58,407 nt of DNA from JAEUMY01 sp031394355 (GTDB lineage Bacteria > Pseudomonadota > Gammaproteobacteria > Burkholderiales > Usitatibacteraceae): the NCBI GenBank assembly GCA_031394355.1, contig JANNSU010000039.1:1-58407 (forward strand), written 5' to 3'. Each line of letters starts with the position of its first letter. Within the stretch, counting starts at the first letter, position 1. The position numbers and the translations under genes were made by a program. Of the stretch, positions 17,305-25,579 are shown piece by piece. The notes beneath the pieces were generated by a model, which made no database searches, was not told where the DNA came from, and saw only the letters and a program-made list of their open reading frames with translations.

Positions 17305-17580
17305 TCAGATCGAGTCAAGTAGGCGTTCATAGTCTGCGTGCGGTCCCACAAAAAACCAGACCACCACATCTCCTTTCATGACGCCAACAGCGCGCCAGTT
17401 CAGATCCACGCGCACGGAGTAGATGGGCAAAGTGTCATGGATCTTTTTGAATCGGAGAGAAGGGTGATCCGGAGCAACGCTCCAAAGTTGGTACGTCGCA
17501 CGAATCTTGAGCTGAACGGAAGGCGCCGCGGCCAACAACTGTCTCCTGAACGCCTCAGTCGTTTCAGACTTGAATGCCAC
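17305..17580 (-). CDS. RelE/ParE-like toxin
   Basis: 91 residues starting at a GTG that overlaps the antitoxin stop (TAGTG). Pattern of a RelE/ParE toxin: N-terminal helical hairpin, 'SLRFKKIHDTLPIYSVRVDLNWRAV' beta region and 'DVVVWFFVGPHADYERLL' ending. Relatives block translation by ribosome-dependent mRNA cleavage or inhibit gyrase; which applies is not clear. It forms an operon with the antitoxin gene just upstream. Confidence 0.7.
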   Translation of the reverse strand: MAFKSETTEAFRRQLLAAAPSVQLKIRATYQLWSVAPDHPSLRFKKIHDTLPIYSVRVDLNWRAVGVMKGDVVVWFFVGPHADYERLLDSI

Positions 17581-17792
17581 TACATCGGCCTGGTTCGACC
17601 TGCCGCCTTTTCATCGAGCGCATCCGCAGCAAGCTCCGCGAGGGCATTCTGCGATTGGGCAAAAGACTTCTCCCAGCGCTTCTCGGACGCAATCTCTTCG
17701 AGCAGAATCGCAGCAAGCGCGTCCTGATCCTGATCCGGCAACTTTGCTACTGCCGACATCGCCTCTTCCAATAAATGCGTCATCACATTCAC
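17580..17792 (-). CDS. Antitoxin of the RelE/ParE-like pair
   Basis: 70 residues, mostly helical and acidic: 'LLEEAMSAVAKLPDQDQDALAAIL' is split between a short N-terminal segment and a charged helix, then 'ALAELAADALDEKAAGRTRPM'. Antitoxin-first order and a 1-base stop/start overlap with the toxin are as expected for a type II module. No obvious DNA-binding HTH or ribbon; it may act mainly by toxin binding. Confidence 0.7.
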   Translation of the reverse strand: MNVMTHLLEEAMSAVAKLPDQDQDALAAILLEEIASEKRWEKSFAQSQNALAELAADALDEKAAGRTRPM

Positions 17793-17822
17793 TCCTCGCT
17801 CAAGTTCCCAAATGTTACGCCA

Positions 17823-18992
17823 TCAATTGCCCAAATGTGTCAACCGCCCCGCCGCCGCCAGCAACGTCTCATCCTTCTTGGCAAAACAGAATCGCACAAT
17901 CCCGGTTTCCGTTCCTTCCCGATAGAACGCTGACAAGGGGATGCATGCCACACCCACCTCCCGCGTGAGGTGTTGCGCGAACTGCATGTCCGAATATTCG
18001 CGATAGCGCTCCAGATGGCGAAAACCTGCTGACATGAAGTATGTGCCGGGAGATTGCATCCATTGCAGCGGCACATCGCGCACGGCATCGCGGAAGAGAT
18101 CTCGCTTGGCCTGGTAGAACGCGGGCAGCTCCAGATGCGTGTTGTGCGCCATGTAGGCAGCCAGCGCGTGCTGCGACGGCGTGTGGACCGTGAAGACGAT
18201 GAACTGGTGAGCCTTGCGAAACTCTGCCATCAGCTCGCGCGGGGCCAGCGCGTAGGCCACTTTCCAGCCGGTGACATGATAGGTCTTGCCGAAAGACGAG
18301 ATGACGATGGCGCGCTCTGCCAGCTCGGGAAACCGGGCGACGCTTTCATGCTGCTTGCCGTCATACACCATGTGCTCGTACACCTCGTCACTGATGACGA
18401 CGATATCGGTGCCCTTCAGTACATCGGCCAGCGCCTGCATGTCCTCGGCCGGCCAGCAGATAGCAGTGGGATTGTGCGGGGTGTTGATGAGGATGGCGCG
18501 AGTGCGCGGCGTGATGAGCGTCTTTACCTCGCTCCAGTCCGGCCGGTAGTCCGGCGCCGTCAACGTGACGTAGACGGCTTTGCCGCCGTTCATGGTGATG
18601 CTGGGTTCATAACTGTCGTACACCGGCTCGAAGATGATGACCTCATCGCCCGGCCGCACCACTGCAGTGATGGCGGTGTGGATAGCTTGTGTGGCGCCCG
18701 CAGTGATGGTGATTTCGTTGGCGACGTCGTAGTTGCGGCCATACATTGCGCTCACCTTTTCCGAGATGCGCTCACGCAGCGACAACACACCGACCATTGG
18801 CGGGTACTGGTTGTGGCCCGCCCTCGCGGCGTCGTGCAAAGCATCCACCAATCGCGGGTCGCAGTGAAAATCAGGAAAGCCCTGCCCGAGATTCACCGCG
18901 CCATGTTCCACCGCCAGCGCGGACATGGTGGTGAAGATCGTGGTGCCGATGTGGGGTAGTTTTGACGGGATTGGCGGCATCATGCGGTCCAT
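17823..18992 (-). CDS. PLP-dependent methionine aminotransferase (YbdL-like)
   Basis: About 389 residues, fold type I aminotransferase class I/II. Features: 'LGQGFPDF' near residue 40, 'NTPHNPTAICW', 'ISDEVYEHMVYDG', PLP lysine in 'SSFGKTYHVTGWKVAYA', and C-terminal 'VRFCFAKKDETL' with the carboxylate-binding arginine. The pattern matches YbdL-type methionine/aromatic aminotransferases, which regenerate methionine from 4-methylthio-2-oxobutanoate. Three close ATGs (18992, 18983, 18980) have no decisive ribosome-binding site, so the start is uncertain by four residues. Confidence 0.88.
   Translation of the reverse strand: MDRMMPPIPSKLPHIGTTIFTTMSALAVEHGAVNLGQGFPDFHCDPRLVDALHDAARAGHNQYPPMVGVLSLRERISEKVSAMYGRNYDVANEITITAGATQAIHTAITAVVRPGDEVIIFEPVYDSYEPSITMNGGKAVYVTLTAPDYRPDWSEVKTLITPRTRAILINTPHNPTAICWPAEDMQALADVLKGTDIVVISDEVYEHMVYDGKQHESVARFPELAERAIVISSFGKTYHVTGWKVAYALAPRELMAEFRKAHQFIVFTVHTPSQHALAAYMAHNTHLELPAFYQAKRDLFRDAVRDVPLQWMQSPGTYFMSAGFRHLERYREYSDMQFAQHLTREVGVACIPLSAFYREGTETGIVRFCFAKKDETLLAAAGRLTHLGN
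17990..18001. repeat. Near-copy of the palindrome inside a coding region
   Basis: CCGAATATTCGC, one mismatch to the core at the first base, within the aminotransferase gene. It could be chance or a decayed copy. Confidence 0.5.
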
Positions 18993-19025
18993 GGGCTTGC
19001 AAGTTCGATTCGGTTGCGGGCTGTT

Positions 19026-19110
19026 GTCACCCCGGCGCAAGCCGGGCTCCAGCGAGTTCCGTCTCGTATCGCCTTCAACGACACCGGGCCCTGGCCTTCG
19101 CCGGGGTGAC
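19026..19110. repeat. BIME-type pair of REP sequences
   Basis: Two inverted REP units: GTCACCCCGGCGCAAGCCGG at the left and its imperfect complement ending CCTTCGCCGGGGTGAC at the right, with ~40 bases between. This is the GTCA-CCGGC class of extragenic palindromes common in proteobacteria. It lies in the divergent gap between the aminotransferase and the diguanylate cyclase. Confidence 0.8.
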
Positions 19111-19137
19111 GGCAGATTCAGAATGTTCTTGCTGCAT

Positions 19138-19151
19138 TGCGAATATTCGCA
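19138..19151. repeat. Iterated palindrome, copy 9 (TGCGAATATTCGCA)
   Basis: Divergent gap, 27 bases after the BIME and 59 bases before the diguanylate cyclase start. Confidence 0.95.
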
Positions 19152-19209
19152 CGACTCACGCGAAGACTTCTTTCGGATGTTTTACACTCCGCAGCGGAGA
19201 ACCCGCCCC

Positions 19210-20283
19210 ATGCCCGCCGACACCAACGAACGCTTCTTCCGCGTCACGCTGCTCTCGCTGCTGATCGCATCCGCGCTCGCGACCGGGCTCGCCGCGTTGA
19301 TGCACCAGATGCAAGCGGACGCGGCGCTGCTGAACCTGCTGCTGCCTGCCGGGCTGGCGGTGGCGTACACCTCGCTGTCCATCTACTACTGGCGCAATCC
19401 GGCAAACATGATGGCCGTGGTGTGGACCGCATTTGCCACCGGACTCATCGGCATCGCGACACCGGCCTGGGTGTTCTCGATACAGGCGTGGCAGCCCGGC
19501 GCCGCACCGCTCACCGAAACCCTGCCACCCATCACCGCAGCGCTGCTGCCTTTCCTCTTGGCCATGATTCTTTTCACGCCGCCGCGCCAGCTCTTCCTTG
19601 CCGCGCTGGTGGCTTGGGCGCTGGTCGCGGGACCGATCTTCAGCTGGCTGCTGGCGCACCCCGCTGCAGCGCTCTCGCCACGCGGGCTGGACATGATCAT
19701 GACCCTGGGACCGGTCATGCTCATGGGTGTCTTGTACATCCCGTTCCATCGCGGCATGGAGCAGCGCATGGAACAACTACGCCAGGATCGTGCGAGCGCG
19801 CAGGCCCTGGCCGAGCGCGACGGGTTGACCGGCCTCTACAATCGTCGGGCCGGTGAGACCTTTCTCACCACCATGCTGGCCGGGCCGGACGACAGCGATG
19901 CGCTCATCCTCTTCGACATTGACCACTTCAAGTCCATCAACGACAACTTTGGTCATCCTGCCGGTGATGCCACACTCAAGGAAATCGCAGCACGCTGCGC
20001 GTCGCTGCTGCGCAAGCACGACATCTTCGCGCGCTGGGGTGGCGAGGAATTTCTCGTGCTCATTCGCGGCTCGGGCGAGGCAGGCATCGTGCGCGTGGCC
20101 GAGGATCTGCGCGGCGTCATCCGCGCCGTCCCTGTTGATTCGGTTGGTATCGTGACGGCATCGTTCGGTGTTGCCCGGTTCAAGCCAGGCGACTCGATGC
20201 AATCGTGGCTGAAGCGCGCTGATGAAGCGCTGTATGCCGCGAAGCGCGGCGGGCGGGATCGCGTGGTGGCGGGCTGGCATTGA
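19210..20283 (+). CDS. Membrane diguanylate cyclase (GGDEF)
   Basis: 357 residues. Five or six N-terminal membrane helices (to about residue 185), a short coiled linker 'MEQRMEQLRQDRASAQALAE', then a GGDEF domain. The active site is 'GGEEF' (277-281) and an inhibitory I-site 'RKHD' (268-271) sits exactly five residues before it, so the enzyme should make cyclic di-GMP from two GTP with product feedback inhibition. The membrane part presumably senses an unknown signal. Its stop overlaps the TTG start of the TSUP gene. Confidence 0.92.
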   Translation: MPADTNERFFRVTLLSLLIASALATGLAALMHQMQADAALLNLLLPAGLAVAYTSLSIYYWRNPANMMAVVWTAFATGLIGIATPAWVFSIQAWQPGAAPLTETLPPITAALLPFLLAMILFTPPRQLFLAALVAWALVAGPIFSWLLAHPAAALSPRGLDMIMTLGPVMLMGVLYIPFHRGMEQRMEQLRQDRASAQALAERDGLTGLYNRRAGETFLTTMLAGPDDSDALILFDIDHFKSINDNFGHPAGDATLKEIAARCASLLRKHDIFARWGGEEFLVLIRGSGEAGIVRVAEDLRGVIRAVPVDSVGIVTASFGVARFKPGDSMQSWLKRADEALYAAKRGGRDRVVAGWH

Positions 20284-21026
20284 CTGCCATCCTCGTCTTC
20301 GCCCTCCTCTCCGCCTCTGCGCTGATCACATCGTTCATCAGCGGCATCCTCGGCATGGCCGGCGGGATGATCCTGATGGGCGTGCTGCTCGCAGTGGTAT
20401 CGGTGCCGACAGCGATGCTGCTGCACGGCACCACACAGCTCGCTTCCAATGGCTGGCGCGCATTCCTGTGGCGGGGCTACATCGACAGGCGAATATTCGC
20501 AGGGTACGCGCTGGGCTCGCTGCTCATCCTGGGGCTCTACACGCTGATCCAGTTCATCGTGTCAAAGCCGGTGGCGTATCTCATTCTTGGGCTCACACCG
20601 TTCATCGCCACGGCGCTGCCGGAGAGCTGGCATCTCAATGTCGAGCGTCGCGGCCATCCGATGGTATGCGGTGCCATCTGCACCGCACTGCAGCTCGCTT
20701 CAGGTGTATCCGGGCCGATCCTCGATGCCTTCTTCGTGCGCGCGAAGATGAATCGTCAGCAGGTGGTCGCAACCAAGGCCAGCACGCAAAGTTTTGGTCA
20801 CCTGCTCAAGATCATCTACTTCGGCGGCATTGTTCCCGCTGTCGCCGACATCGACCCGTGGCTGATGGGCGCAATGATCGTGCTGGCTTTCGTCGGCACC
20901 ACGTTATCCAAAAGCGTACTGGACAAGATGAGCGATGCGAACTTCAGGAATTGGACGCGCTGGACGATCTGGACCATTGGCGTGTTCTACCTCGCGAGCG
21001 CGGGCTGGCTGTTCTGGCGCGGTTGA
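20280..21026 (+). CDS. TSUP-family membrane transporter (TauE/SafE)
   Basis: 248 residues, about eight membrane helices. 'SFISGILGMAGGMILMGVLL' at the N-terminus is the TSUP signature with the Gly-rich first helix, repeated weakly in the second half ('ICTALQLASGVSGPILDAFF'). Family members export sulfite, sulfoacetate or other organosulfur anions. The start is TTG at 20280, overlapping the diguanylate cyclase stop by four bases, so translation is probably coupled. Codons for Arg-Ile-Phe-Ala near residue 72 are formed by the iterated palindrome. Confidence 0.85.
   Translation: MTAILVFALLSASALITSFISGILGMAGGMILMGVLLAVVSVPTAMLLHGTTQLASNGWRAFLWRGYIDRRIFAGYALGSLLILGLYTLIQFIVSKPVAYLILGLTPFIATALPESWHLNVERRGHPMVCGAICTALQLASGVSGPILDAFFVRAKMNRQQVVATKASTQSFGHLLKIIYFGGIVPAVADIDPWLMGAMIVLAFVGTTLSKSVLDKMSDANFRNWTRWTIWTIGVFYLASAGWLFWRG
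20489..20500. repeat. Iterated palindrome, copy 10, inside a coding region
   Basis: Exact GCGAATATTCGC core with flanks G/A, within the TSUP gene, read as Arg-Ile-Phe-Ala. It is the only exact copy clearly internal to a gene. Confidence 0.9.
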
Positions 21027-21054
21027 GCCTTTTCAGCTCGCCACACAACCCAGG

Positions 21055-22845
21055 TCATTGCCCCAATGCGACGCCATCCCGGCGCGGATCCGCCGCACCC
21101 AGCCAGCCGTTGTCCTTCCGCATCAAAAAGCCCAGCCCGCTGATCATGGGCACGACATCGACATCGTGACCTTTCGCTTTCAATAGGGCAGCCTGCGCTG
21201 CGGCGGGCGTGTCCTTCTCCAGTTGCAGCTTGCCGCGCACCGCCGTGGATACATGCCCGCGCGCCAGCGCCTCTGCAGGCGTACGCCCGTTGGCGAGCAT
21301 CTCGACCAAGCTTGAGGCGATGTAGTCGACGATCTGTCCGCCGCCGGCCGAGCCGCCCACCACCACCGGGTTGCCTGCTTGATCAAACACGATCGTGGGT
21401 GCCATCGATGTGACCGGGCGCTTGCCAGCCTGCATGCGGTTCGGAGCAGGTTGTCCGGCTCGCGGGGCGGCGGTGAAATTGGTCAGCGCGTTGTTCAGCA
21501 CAAATCCGCCGGTCATGAGACGCGAGCCGAAATTGAGATTGATCGTCGTCGTCATGCTGAGCGCGTTGCCGTGCTGGTCCACCACGGCAAACTGGCTGGT
21601 GGCGTCCGCGGATTCAGTTTCCGGTGCCGGGATGGGCACCAATGCAGCCTTCGCTTCCACCGTGCCGGTTTTCACGTCCGGCGTCATGCGCGCAGCATCG
21701 ATCTGCTGGGCCCGGCTCTTCACATAGGCATTGGCCACCAGCGCCTGGGTCGGCACCCGCAGGAAGCCGGGGTCACCGACGTAGTGAAGCCGGTCTGCCT
21801 GCGCCAGCCGTCCGGCCTCCGCGTAGTAGTGCACAAACTCCGGATCATCAAAATCAAACCGGCGCGCGGTGCTGCCCGATACGGGGCGAGCATCCAGCAT
21901 CTGCAACACCTGCAGCACCACCACGCCGCCGAACGATGGTGGCGCCATCATGCACACGGAATACACGAGAAATGGCGCACAGACTGGGTCGCGCGTTTCG
22001 GCGCGATACGCGGACAAATCCGCCTCCGTCATCAGCGTGCCGCGCACCCCGCGCTGTGCAGATGCGATCAACGCTGCACCACCGCCCTCCGTCCACAATC
22101 CCGCCGGCCCCTGTGCCGCAATGCGGCGCAGCGTTGCAGCGTAGGCCGGGTTCGTGACCGGGCTGCCGATGTCGCGCACCTTGCCATTCGGCCCGAAATA
22201 AAGCGGCACCATATCCGGATGATCCGCCGCTGCAGTGGGTGCAGAAAGAATGGTGTGCATGTAGCGGGGTAGCGGATAGCCGCTCTCCGCCAAGTCGATG
22301 GCCGGGCCAAACAAGTGAGCCCACGGCAGCTTGCCAAAACGCTCATGCATCTGCTTCAACACCACCAACGTGCCCGGCACGCCCACGGAGCGGCCACCGC
22401 GCTGCACGTCCTCACTTTTCAACGTCCTGCCATCCACATCCACGGCCAACGCAGCCGTCACCCGCGCGGGCGCTGCGGCGAGCCCGTCGTAGCTGGTGAG
22501 CTGCTTCCGCGCTGCATCCCACTGCATGACGAGCGAGCCGCCACCGATGCCCGACGACTGCGGCTCCACCAGACCCAGCACCATCTGTGCGGCGATCGTG
22601 GCATCGATGGGCGCACCCCCTTGTTCGAGGATGGAGAGCGCAGTCCGCGTCGCCAGCGGATGTGCGGTGGTGGCTGCCTGCCGGGCCGGCGCTGAAACGA
22701 TCGGCTGAGGCCCTGCCGTGGACTGCACAGCAGGCACGACACGAGGCGGCAACGGCTGCGTCGCGCATGAGCCCAACAACACGGCCAGCAAGCCTGACCA
22801 CACCGGGATGACAACGCGCGCAGCAAAAGGGCGGAGATGGATCAT
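21055..22845 (-). CDS. ggt: Gamma-glutamyltransferase, lipoprotein form
   Basis: 596 residues, Ntn-hydrolase. Lipobox 'AVLLGSC' (21-27) predicts membrane anchoring. Large-subunit motifs 'SSGIGGGSLV' and 'SVGVPGTL' are present. Autocleavage should occur before Thr416 in 'ATSQFAVVDQHGNALSMTTT', and 'GGSAGGGQIVDY' near the end corresponds to the oxyanion/substrate loop. It hydrolyses or transfers gamma-glutamyl groups (for example from glutathione) outside the cytoplasm. The second residue after the nucleophile pair is Gln where classical enzymes have His, so activity may differ. Start MIHLRP at 22845. Confidence 0.9.
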   Translation of the reverse strand: MIHLRPFAARVVIPVWSGLLAVLLGSCATQPLPPRVVPAVQSTAGPQPIVSAPARQAATTAHPLATRTALSILEQGGAPIDATIAAQMVLGLVEPQSSGIGGGSLVMQWDAARKQLTSYDGLAAAPARVTAALAVDVDGRTLKSEDVQRGGRSVGVPGTLVVLKQMHERFGKLPWAHLFGPAIDLAESGYPLPRYMHTILSAPTAAADHPDMVPLYFGPNGKVRDIGSPVTNPAYAATLRRIAAQGPAGLWTEGGGAALIASAQRGVRGTLMTEADLSAYRAETRDPVCAPFLVYSVCMMAPPSFGGVVVLQVLQMLDARPVSGSTARRFDFDDPEFVHYYAEAGRLAQADRLHYVGDPGFLRVPTQALVANAYVKSRAQQIDAARMTPDVKTGTVEAKAALVPIPAPETESADATSQFAVVDQHGNALSMTTTINLNFGSRLMTGGFVLNNALTNFTAAPRAGQPAPNRMQAGKRPVTSMAPTIVFDQAGNPVVVGGSAGGGQIVDYIASSLVEMLANGRTPAEALARGHVSTAVRGKLQLEKDTPAAAQAALLKAKGHDVDVVPMISGLGFLMRKDNGWLGAADPRRDGVALGQ

Positions 22846-23157
22846 GGGTTTCCTTGTGGACGAATCCGTAAAACAATGGGATGAACCAGAACAATGCCAC
22901 GCTGGCGGGCTGGGAACAACTTCCCTGCAGTCACCCGACTCATTCAGGCGCAGGTCAGCCCGCCAAGCGTAACGCAGTGCCGTGCAGGCCGTGACCACCC
23001 TGACCAGAGATGGAGAACGCATGCGGCAACGCAGATTACAATGCCCTGTCTGCAGGTCTACAGCACACGTTCGCAGGCGTCAGAATGTCTTGCTCGCAGT
23101 GCATTCATATCTTGCAGCATTCAACCTCCCGCACCATCAGATCATCGAGAAGCCGCC
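22846..23157. other. Intergenic, no gene seen
   Basis: A 312-base divergent gap between the gamma-glutamyltransferase and the small membrane protein. Open frames here show no protein-like pattern, and I see no palindrome or terminator. It presumably holds both promoters. Confidence 0.5.
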
Positions 23158-23463
23158 ATGAATACCGAACCAGAGCGCAGCACACCCGCTACCCAAGCAG
23201 CCAAAACCCCGCAGATGGTGCGCGTCGGAGTCTGGATTTTATGGGCATCCCTGATCATCCTGCTGCTGCCTATGCTGGGTCCGATCAGCGCTATCCTCGT
23301 GCAGGCCATCTACGAGGCGCAGAACATGCCTATTCCGCAATGGGTAGAGTTCCTCGTTTGGTTCCCGATCATTTTCGTCCTCACCACGCCCCTGGCCATC
23401 GTTGGCGCCATCCTGGGCGGGGTGTTGATCTTTCTGGGGAGAAGGAGCAAAGCGCAAGCTTGA
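23158..23463 (+). CDS. Small two-helix membrane protein
   Basis: 101 residues: a polar, Thr/Pro-rich N-terminus (about 1-20), hydrophobic segments at about 24-48 and 66-92, and a basic 'GRRSKAQA' tail, i.e. a membrane hairpin with both ends probably cytoplasmic. Family not recognised. It stands alone, and a MITE-like element follows 190 bases downstream. Confidence 0.6.
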   Translation: MNTEPERSTPATQAAKTPQMVRVGVWILWASLIILLLPMLGPISAILVQAIYEAQNMPIPQWVEFLVWFPIIFVLTTPLAIVGAILGGVLIFLGRRSKAQA

Positions 23464-23652
23464 TCGGACCGCAGCGCAGCCTTGATCGGCGCAAAGCCCA
23501 GCCTTGATGGCGGCCGGGGCGCAGAGAACAACGAGAGCCTGGACCCGCTTGCGACGACGTTGTTCCTGAATGCGAGCAATGGGTGATGGCACATCGATTC
23601 AGCCTGCCACTTCGAGCGGCGTCAGATTGAATTGACGATTCGCTGTCTGTCG

Positions 23653-23789
23653 CTAGAGAAACTCTGATCAAGTTCAAAAACCCGTCATACCGGCGAAAGC
23701 CGGTATCCAGCTTTGAGTGCAATCAACATGCTGCGAAGTCATGGATACCGGCTTTCGCCGGTATGACAACTTAATCAGAGGTTCCCTAG
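23653..23789. mobile_element. MITE-like inverted-repeat element, copy 1
   Basis: About 137 bases bounded by CTAG, with terminal inverted repeats GAAACTCTGATCAAGTT / AACTTAATCAGAGGTTCC and an inner pair of REP-like arms (GTCATACCGGCGAAAGCCGG and its complement). A closely similar copy lies at 51361-51502. There is no coding capacity, so it would need a transposase in trans. Its right end supplies the stop codon of the PilZ gene. Confidence 0.85.
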
Positions 23790-24460
23790 GTCGAGGTGCG
23801 GCTTTCCAGCAGTTGCTCGTAGACAAAGTTCTCCACCCGCAGGCGGGCAAGATCATCCGGCATCAGCCACTGCACGCCATAGCGGTTACGTGAACCACGC
23901 TCGACAGGTTCCTGGAAATTGCGGATGACCGCGACCAGTACCATCTCGGCGTTGTCCGAGCTGGGCAAGCGGAAGCACACTCGCACTTCTTCATCGCGCT
24001 GCCCCAGCGGACTGTGGCTTTTCATCAACGCGCCACCCACGCCGATGTCACCCAGCGTGGCCTCCACCCTCGAGCCATCGGCCAGATAGACCGCGGCCGC
24101 AATATCGGCATCCACGCGCGGGGAACTGCGGAACCGGGTTGCAACCACCGTCGCCGGCCAGGCCAGATGCCAGTAGTCCGCCGGGGCCGGATAGTGGCTT
24201 AGCACTTCGGTGGCAAAGGAGAACACATGCAACCCGGACAAGAGCCGCGCTGCCAGACTTTCACCCTCAAGGAGGGACTCGGCGCCATGGGGCGAAAGCA
24301 TACGCACGATGAGAAACTCGTCTGGCGCATAGCCGACCAAAGATACCAGCAAGCGCGTTTTGGCAATGCCTTGGCGGAGCTGTATCCGCACACCTGTCTG
24401 CAAATGCATGATGGCGGACACATCGGGAGAAGTGGCATCGGTCGGCATTGTCTTCTTCAC
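23786..24460 (-). CDS. PilZ-domain cyclic di-GMP receptor, YcgR-like
   Basis: 224 residues. The N-terminal half resembles the YcgR N-domain ('GVRIQLRQGIAKTRLLVSLV'). The second half is a PilZ domain with the c-di-GMP motif RxxxR ('RSSPR', about residues 111-115) and a '(D/N)xSxxG'-like 'DIGVGG' (about 138-143) in which Ser is replaced by Gly. It probably binds cyclic di-GMP and affects motility or surface behaviour. The last codon and TAG stop lie on the edge of the MITE-like element, so the original C-terminus may have been changed by insertion. Confidence 0.8.
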   Translation of the reverse strand: MKKTMPTDATSPDVSAIMHLQTGVRIQLRQGIAKTRLLVSLVGYAPDEFLIVRMLSPHGAESLLEGESLAARLLSGLHVFSFATEVLSHYPAPADYWHLAWPATVVATRFRSSPRVDADIAAAVYLADGSRVEATLGDIGVGGALMKSHSPLGQRDEEVRVCFRLPSSDNAEMVLVAVIRNFQEPVERGSRNRYGVQWLMPDDLARLRVENFVYEQLLESRTST

Positions 24461-24986
24461 AAATGATTGTTCTTAGGTACAGTCAATCTGACCTCAGATG
24501 CGGTGTTCAGAAGCGAATCATAACTGTTGCTGGATCGTCGCCTGCCAATCCGGGAAAGCATGTTGGTCAACACATTGCGACGTTTCGCATTGGAATCCGC
24601 GCCATGGCTCATCGGGACGGGAAGCGCCAGCAAAAAGCAGGTCGCATGGGCGATACGGTAACTCAGCCTTGAGAAGTGCAACAGACGCCGGAACCAGGTG
24701 TTGCCAGCAATGCTTGCCGGCAGGGCTCCGGCCTGTTGGGATTCAGCCCTGTGGGGATTCAGCCCTGTGCTTTTCGGGGCTGTTCGGATCGGGACGACTT
24801 CAAGGACCTTGCGAGATCGGCGACTACACATCGCTTGACCGGTGAAAGGGGGCCTGTGAAGTGCAAATGGCAAACGACCCACCAACGCAAGGTTGGCGGG
24901 TCGCCAGGTAAAGATCACGCCTGCATGAACACCTCGTGGATGCTCATGCCAGAAAGGTCACCCCTTGCTGAACAGGGGCGTTCTCG
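24461..24986. other. Long intergenic stretch with a short tandem duplication
   Basis: 526 bases between the PilZ gene and csbD. Open frames look non-coding. A 16-base perfect tandem repeat (GGGATTCAGCCCTGTG) lies at 24738-24753 and 24754-24769, and a hairpin follows near the csbD end. Confidence 0.5.
24876..24902 (-). terminator. Hairpin downstream of csbD, possible terminator
   Basis: An 11-base stem (GACCCACCAAC / GTTGGCGGGTC, one mismatch) with a five-base loop, about 85 bases after the csbD stop on the minus strand. The T-tract is weak. Confidence 0.4.
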
Positions 24987-25232
24987 CTACTTGCTTTTGA
25001 CGTCGCCTGCAGTGGCAAGCGCTTCCTGGGCATCGCGCTGCTGATCCTGCCATTCGGCCAATTGCTTCTCTGCGGCGTCCTTGGTCAATCCGTACGTCTC
25101 CTGAATGCGGCCGGCAAGTTTGTCGCGCTTGCCTGCGATGACATCCAGTTCATCATCGGTCAGCTTGCCCCACTTCTCCTTGATGCTGCCCTTGAGTTGC
25201 TTCCAGTTTCCTTCGATGCGATCCCAGTTCAT
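24987..25232 (-). CDS. CsbD-family stress protein
   Basis: 81 residues with the full CsbD pattern: 'MNWDRIEGNWKQLKGSIKEK' at the start, 'WGKLTDDELDVIAGKRDKLA' and 'GRIQETYGLTKDAAEKQL'. These small, highly charged proteins accumulate under general stress or in stationary phase; their molecular role is unknown. The start at 25232 follows CAGGAG at eight bases. Transcribed divergently from the crystallin/glycine-zipper gene and opens the stress cluster. Confidence 0.93.
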   Translation of the reverse strand: MNWDRIEGNWKQLKGSIKEKWGKLTDDELDVIAGKRDKLAGRIQETYGLTKDAAEKQLAEWQDQQRDAQEALATAGDVKSK

Positions 25233-25438
25233 GGTGGTGCTCCTGAATGAATCCGTGTTGCGGGCAGGCAGGCTGCCATGCCCGATGGTCGATCCCGATG
25301 CCCGCTGCGCATCGGCTCGTTGCCCGGCGACTGTGACGCCGCACCGGGACAGGGCACTGTGAACCTTTGCCGTCTCGCGCTCTGTCTGGCAACACACCAA
25401 TGCATGCAGACCCGCATGCAGCTGCTGCACGCCAATCA

Positions 25439-25560
25439 GCCTGGCAACAATGCCAGGCATCGGCTGTGTGCGAGAGCGAACAGACGGCGGGCATATGCAA
25501 GAACAACATGGGTCTACCGTTGCCTGTAGGCAACTTTTCACGCGGCAGGTTGTACCTGCC
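25439..25560 (+). promoter_or_regulatory. Cluster of perfect hairpins in the leader of the crystallin gene
   Basis: Three perfect inverted repeats lie upstream of the ATG at 25580: GCCTGGC-n6-GCCAGGC (25439-25458), GTTGCC-TGTA-GGCAAC (25519-25534) followed directly by TTTT, and GGCAGGT-TGT-ACCTGCC (25544-25560), which ends 19 bases before the start codon. The second has the form of a weak intrinsic terminator. Together they could form an attenuator-like or stability element; this is inference from structure only. Confidence 0.5.
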
Positions 25561-25579
25561 CACCCCCCAGGAGTCTTCC

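Noticed and set aside
24457..24918. Minus-strand open frame of 153 codons between the PilZ and csbD genes
   Set aside because: Composition is Arg/Ser/His-rich and not protein-like, it contains the tandem DNA duplication, and no ribosome-binding site precedes it.
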